From CBFCZU01 sp965602635 (GTDB lineage: Bacteria > Planctomycetota > Phycisphaerae > SM23-33): a stretch of DNA of 18,515 bases. The stretch covers positions 1-18,515 of the forward strand of contig CBFCZU010000062.1 in assembly GCA_965602635.1 (NCBI GenBank), written 5' to 3'. Both the position numbers and the translations under genes were made by a program. Shown here piece after piece: positions 15,212-18,515 of this stretch (its first letter is position 1; the number at the start of each line of letters is the position of its first letter). Under the pieces are notes generated by a model that was given only the letters and a program-made list of their open reading frames with translations, was not told the origin of the DNA and searched no databases.

Positions 15212-16138
15212 ATGAGCAAGTACATCTTCGGTCCGGTGGCCTCGCGCCGGCTCGGGCGGTCCCTCGGGGTCGACCTCGTGCCGTTCAAGACGTGCACCTA
15301 CGACTGCATCTACTGCCAGCTCGGGCCGACCACCTGCAAGACCCTCGAGCGGACCGAGTGGGCGCCGCTGGAGGACGTCCTCGCCGAGCTGGCGGGGGCG
15401 CTCGACTCGAACCCCGACTACGTCACCCTCGGCGGGTCGGGCGAGCCCACGCTCCACTGCCGCATCGGCGAATTGATCCGCCGCGTCAAGGCCATGACGG
15501 ACATACCCGTCGCGGTCCTGACCAACGGCTCGCTGCTATGTCGGCGGGACGTGCGCGCCGATCTGGCGGCGGCCGATCTGGTCGTCCCGTCACTCGACGC
15601 CGGCGGCGAGGAGACCTTCCGCGCCGTCAACCGGCCGCACGAGGACATCGCGTTCGACGAGATGCTGCGGGGGCTGATCGACTTCCGCCGCGAATATGAG
15701 GGACAGTACTGGCTGGAGATCCTTCTGCTCTCCGGTCAAACGGCCGCCGAGGAGGAGGTCAGCAGGATCGTCGAGTGCGTCGAGCGCATCAAGCCCGACC
15801 GCGTTCAGCTCAACACGGCGACCCGGCCGCCGGCGGAGGGCTTCGCCCGGGCCGTGCCGGCGGAGCGGTTGAGGGAGCTGGCGGCGATGTTCGACCCGCC
15901 CGCCGAGGTGATAGCCGACTTCCGCTCCGGCGGCGAGCACCACGCCCCCCCCACCGGCCGCGATGAAATCATGAGCCTGCTGCGCCGCCGCCCGTCCTCG
16001 CTAGACGACATCGCCGGCGGGCTGGGCATACACCGCAACGAGGCCGTCAAGCACATCGAACACCTGCTCGCAGAAGGGCTTATAGAACCGGCCCCATCCG
16101 CCGGAAGGCTCTACTACAAGGCCGCCGACGAGGGATGA
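15212..16138 (+). CDS. Radical SAM protein, COG0731/TYW1-like, with C-terminal winged-helix-like tail
   Basis: A 308-aa protein. The [4Fe-4S] cluster motif is Cys28-x3-Cys32-x2-Cys35 (CTYDCIYC), preceded by the SRRLGRSLGVD block typical of COG0731. GGSGEPTLH, the SAM-binding GGE-like segment, and TNGSLL follow in a TIM-barrel order. Residues about 250-305 read as a winged helix (LDDIAGGLGIHRNEAVKHIEHLLAEGLI, then a short wing), which could bind nucleic acid or a partner. Archaeal and eukaryotic relatives act in wybutosine synthesis on tRNA-Phe, but bacterial members are mostly of unknown function. GGAGG (15202-15206) lies 5 nt before the ATG. It sits 33 nt after the RACo-like gene and is probably co-transcribed, which hints at a role linked to corrinoid or one-carbon metabolism. 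Confidence 0.82.
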   Translation: MSKYIFGPVASRRLGRSLGVDLVPFKTCTYDCIYCQLGPTTCKTLERTEWAPLEDVLAELAGALDSNPDYVTLGGSGEPTLHCRIGELIRRVKAMTDIPVAVLTNGSLLCRRDVRADLAAADLVVPSLDAGGEETFRAVNRPHEDIAFDEMLRGLIDFRREYEGQYWLEILLLSGQTAAEEEVSRIVECVERIKPDRVQLNTATRPPAEGFARAVPAERLRELAAMFDPPAEVIADFRSGGEHHAPPTGRDEIMSLLRRRPSSLDDIAGGLGIHRNEAVKHIEHLLAEGLIEPAPSAGRLYYKAADEG

Positions 16139-16167
16139 GCCCCCCCGCCGCTGATTGACGAATCGCC

Positions 16168-16181
16168 ATGCGTCAGCGCAT
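16168..16181. other. Short inverted repeat at a convergent junction
   Basis: ATGCG (16168-16172) and CGCAT (16177-16181) surround a 4-nt loop in the 57-nt gap between two convergent stops. It could be a weak shared terminator, but the stem is short and no T-run follows on either strand. Confidence 0.2.
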
Positions 16182-16195
16182 TGCCGGGGTGTCCC

Positions 16196-18403
16196 TCAGC
16201 CTGCGTGTCCGCCCTCGCCAGCCAGCGCCGAGCCCGTCGCCTCTATCAGGCACTGCCCTTCCTCCCCGTCGATCTTCACTGTGACCGTCTCACCCGGCGA
16301 CTTGCCCATCAGCGCCAGCGCCACCGGCGTCTTGTAGCTGTACACCCGGTTGTCGACGTCGCTTTCCCACGGGCCGAGGAAGGTCAGCTCGAACGTCTGC
16401 CCGTCGGCGAGCCGCCTGACGACCACGCGCGACCCGACGCCGACCGTCTCGGCCGGCACGTCCTCGCCGCGCAGTACGCGGGACCGCGCCAGCTCGTCCT
16501 GCATCTGAGCGGCCTGTGCCCCCAGCCGGCGCTTCTCCTCGATGGCGAACTGCCATTCGCTGTTGTCGCTCAGGTCGCCGTGCTTGGCCGCCTCGCCTAT
16601 CGCCCGGGCGTTCGCCGGCATCTTCACGTCCAGCAGCTCCGTGAGCTGCGCCTCGCGGCGGCCGAGCGACTCGGCCGTCGTCCAGACGACCGACTCGTCC
16701 AGCCAGGGCTCGACCTGCGCTTCGAGGAACATCGCGGGGAACTTCACCCGCAGGATGCCCAGCAGCTTCTCGCGCGAGGTCGGCGAGAGCGCTTCGCTGC
16801 GCTCCACGCGTCGCCTAATCGTCTCGGCGACGCCCTGGTCCATCTCGTCAACCGCCGCCCTGAACGCGGCGCTGTCGCCGGCCAGCATGGCGGCGCGAAT
16901 CTGGGCGAAGGCGGCGCCTCTCTGCTTGCGGCTCATCTCGGAGTCGCGCGCCAGGCGCTCCATGACGCCCAGCAGCCGCGAGAGCTGCTCCAGGGGCGAG
17001 CCGGCGCCCTCGACGGCCTCGGCCGGGCCCGTCCACAGCCACAGGCAAACCTGGAGGTTCGCCGCCGCCTCGGCCAGCGCCTCGCCGACTGCCCGGGCGA
17101 CCGCCTCGCCGTCGCCGCAGGCCCGAAGCCGCCGGGCGACCTCGTCGAGCTGGCCCGCGGGCATCAGCAGCATCAGCCGCGCGAACTGCCCGGCCGCGTC
17201 CTCGCGCCGAGCAAGGGCGTCCAGCGCCGCCGGCCAGAGCGCCGCGTCCGGCAAGGCGGCGATCACCTCCGCCGGGCGGTCCATCGCCGCCAGGGCCTCG
17301 CGGGCCGTCACATACGGCCCCTCCGGGCCGGGCAGCCCCAGCGCCGCGGCCGTCTCTATCGCCAGCAGCGCCGCCAGCGCCTCGTCGCCGCGCCGCGCCC
17401 GCAGCGACTCGCCCTGATCCGCCAGGGCACGCATGATCGGGGCGACGAAGCCCGCGTCGATCGGCTGCTTCCGCGCGCCGGCCTCGCGGGCGTACCGCTG
17501 GAGGACGGCGAAGTAGTCCATCGGCCCGGTGGCCTGCTTTAGGTCCTCGGCCAGCTCGTCGGTGAGGTTCCGCCCGCCCGGGTGGTAGCTGACCACGGCG
17601 GGTCGGCCGGTCACGCTCAGCGACTCGGAGCGCTTGGCCGCCGCCCGGGCGCGGGTCCACCACTTCGACCATCGCCCGGCCTCGAGGTGGGCCGGGACGA
17701 GCAACTCCATCAGGGCCGGCGCCTCGACCCGCCCGCCGCGGGCGAGGCACACGCCGACCAGCACAGCCGCCGGGTCGTCGGCCAGAAGCTCGGCCAGGCG
17801 CGGGCGGTTGAACCGGATCAGCACGCGGAAGTCGTCGTCCGCGGCGCGGTCGAACTCGTCGGCCAGCAGCTTGGGCTCCAGTTCGGCCTGCTCGCCGCGG
17901 GGCCCGGCCAGCTCGTAAAGGCCCGAGGCGGCGTTGTAGCCCGTCGCGCGCAGGACCGTCTCGTCGAAGCGGTTGGCCACGTACGTCCCGGATCGGATCG
18001 CCAGGCAGGTCTCGAGCGTGGCCACTGCCCGGCGGAGCGTCTGGTCGCCCTCCAGGCCTGAGGCCCGCAGCACGGCGTCGAAGTGCTCGTCCTGCCCGTG
18101 GGCCTGGCGGTAGAGGTCGGCGGCCACCAGCCGCAGGTCGTCGCTGCCGGCCAGGGCGGGCAGGATCGCCCGGGCGACGGCCAGGCCCTGCTCGGGCCCG
18201 ATTGACCGCCCCTCGGCCGATTCCGAAAGGAGCATCCAGGCCAGGGTCTCGGCCAGCTCAGTGAGCCCGGCCGATACCGCCGCCTCGAGCGCCTCCTGAA
18301 GCTCCGCGGGCGGCGCCGGCTGCTCGACGGCCTCGAGCCAGGCGGTCTCGATGGCCTGCATGTCGCGGTCGGCGATCCACTGCTTTATTGCGGCAAGGTC
18401 CAT
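16196..18403 (-). CDS. GreA/GreB-type transcript cleavage factor with long N-terminal extension
   Basis: A 735-aa protein against about 158 for E. coli GreA. The last ~165 residues are the Gre module. A coiled-coil hairpin carries HGDLSDNSEW, where Asp610 matches the catalytic Asp41 of GreA and Asp613 takes the place of Glu44. An FKBP-like domain (about 655-730) holds GSRVVV, a LGPWE strand and YKTPVALALMGKSPGE. Gre factors enter the RNA polymerase secondary channel and stimulate cleavage of backtracked transcripts. Residues 1 to about 570 are rich in Ala, Leu and Glu and look helical, perhaps a repeat scaffold; no known domain was recognised. Similarly extended GreA proteins are known in chlamydiae. 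The ATG at 18403 has GAGG 7 nt upstream; an ATG at 18424 would add 7 residues. Confidence 0.85.
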   Translation of the reverse strand: MDLAAIKQWIADRDMQAIETAWLEAVEQPAPPAELQEALEAAVSAGLTELAETLAWMLLSESAEGRSIGPEQGLAVARAILPALAGSDDLRLVAADLYRQAHGQDEHFDAVLRASGLEGDQTLRRAVATLETCLAIRSGTYVANRFDETVLRATGYNAASGLYELAGPRGEQAELEPKLLADEFDRAADDDFRVLIRFNRPRLAELLADDPAAVLVGVCLARGGRVEAPALMELLVPAHLEAGRWSKWWTRARAAAKRSESLSVTGRPAVVSYHPGGRNLTDELAEDLKQATGPMDYFAVLQRYAREAGARKQPIDAGFVAPIMRALADQGESLRARRGDEALAALLAIETAAALGLPGPEGPYVTAREALAAMDRPAEVIAALPDAALWPAALDALARREDAAGQFARLMLLMPAGQLDEVARRLRACGDGEAVARAVGEALAEAAANLQVCLWLWTGPAEAVEGAGSPLEQLSRLLGVMERLARDSEMSRKQRGAAFAQIRAAMLAGDSAAFRAAVDEMDQGVAETIRRRVERSEALSPTSREKLLGILRVKFPAMFLEAQVEPWLDESVVWTTAESLGRREAQLTELLDVKMPANARAIGEAAKHGDLSDNSEWQFAIEEKRRLGAQAAQMQDELARSRVLRGEDVPAETVGVGSRVVVRRLADGQTFELTFLGPWESDVDNRVYSYKTPVALALMGKSPGETVTVKIDGEEGQCLIEATGSALAGEGGHAG

Positions 18404-18456
18404 TGTCTGGCCTCTACGTCCCATGCCCTGCCCGGCCCCGGCGGCCGGGAGCGAAT

Positions 18457-18485
18457 ATCATCGCCTCCCCGACCGCCCAGGTCGA
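18457..18485 (-). promoter_or_regulatory. Candidate promoter for the extended Gre gene
   Basis: On the minus strand TCGACC (18485-18480) and GATGAT (18462-18457) are separated by 17 nt, each matching consensus at four of six positions. It lies about 54 nt before the start at 18403. Spacing is ideal but both boxes are imperfect. Nothing else was recognised between 18404 and the window end. Confidence 0.28.
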
Positions 18486-18515
18486 GAGCCTATTGACCAG
18501 GATGTCCGGAACGGC

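Noticed and set aside
16181..17542. A 453-codon open frame on the + strand
   Set aside because: It is antisense to the Gre-like gene and its product has the Arg/Leu/His bias of a shadow frame.
1..18515. CRISPR array, insertion sequence, tRNA or rRNA genes
   Set aside because: No regularly spaced repeats, transposase motifs, terminal inverted repeats, tRNA cloverleaf or rRNA sequence were noticed on either strand.

Overview
This is a GC-rich, gene-dense bacterial window that most resembles a planctomycete, probably of the Phycisphaerae kind. The reasons are a very large PQQ-type beta-propeller/malectin-like protein of a sort common in that phylum, a GreA/GreB factor with a very long N-terminal extension, and the gene order rpmF-plsX-fabH-fabD-fabG-acpP-fabF. 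The taxonomic call is an inference; there is no rRNA gene here to settle it.

Region 1 (about 80-5808, + strand) is a ribosomal protein L32 and type II fatty-acid/phospholipid initiation operon: rpmF, plsX, fabH, fabD, fabG, acpP and fabF. The genes are tightly spaced or overlapping (plsX/fabH overlap by 8 nt). The exception is a 127-nt gap before acpP, which carries a good sigma70-like promoter, so acyl carrier protein can be made independently. Together the genes supply malonyl-ACP, the first condensation, elongation, ketoreduction, the ACP carrier and the acyl-phosphate that feeds phosphatidic acid synthesis. The dehydratase (FabZ/FabA) and enoyl reductase (FabI/K/L) are not in the window.

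Region 2 (5846-13106, - strand) reads, in transcription order, a 1315-aa membrane-anchored or exported propeller/methyltransferase-like/propeller/malectin-like protein, a 627-aa glycoside-hydrolase-like protein resembling the DUF5696 group, and a class II CCA tRNA nucleotidyltransferase/poly(A) polymerase family enzyme. The first two look like an accessory carbohydrate or envelope-related pair; the third is housekeeping.

Region 3 (13328-16138, + strand) is a two-gene unit divergent from region 2. It holds a [2Fe-2S]/ASKHA protein of the RACo type (reductive activator of corrinoid proteins) and a radical SAM protein of the COG0731 (TYW1-like) type with a C-terminal winged-helix-like tail. It points to anaerobic corrinoid or one-carbon metabolism, although no corrinoid protein lies in the window.

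Region 4 (16196-18403, - strand) is a 735-aa protein whose last ~165 residues are a GreA/GreB transcript-cleavage factor and whose first ~570 residues are a helical region of unknown role.

No tRNA, rRNA, insertion sequence, integrase or CRISPR array was seen. Most of the window is ordinary core metabolism. The parts most worth a second look are the methyltransferase-like domain inside an apparently exported propeller protein, the RACo/radical SAM pair, and the extended Gre factor with an altered catalytic tip.
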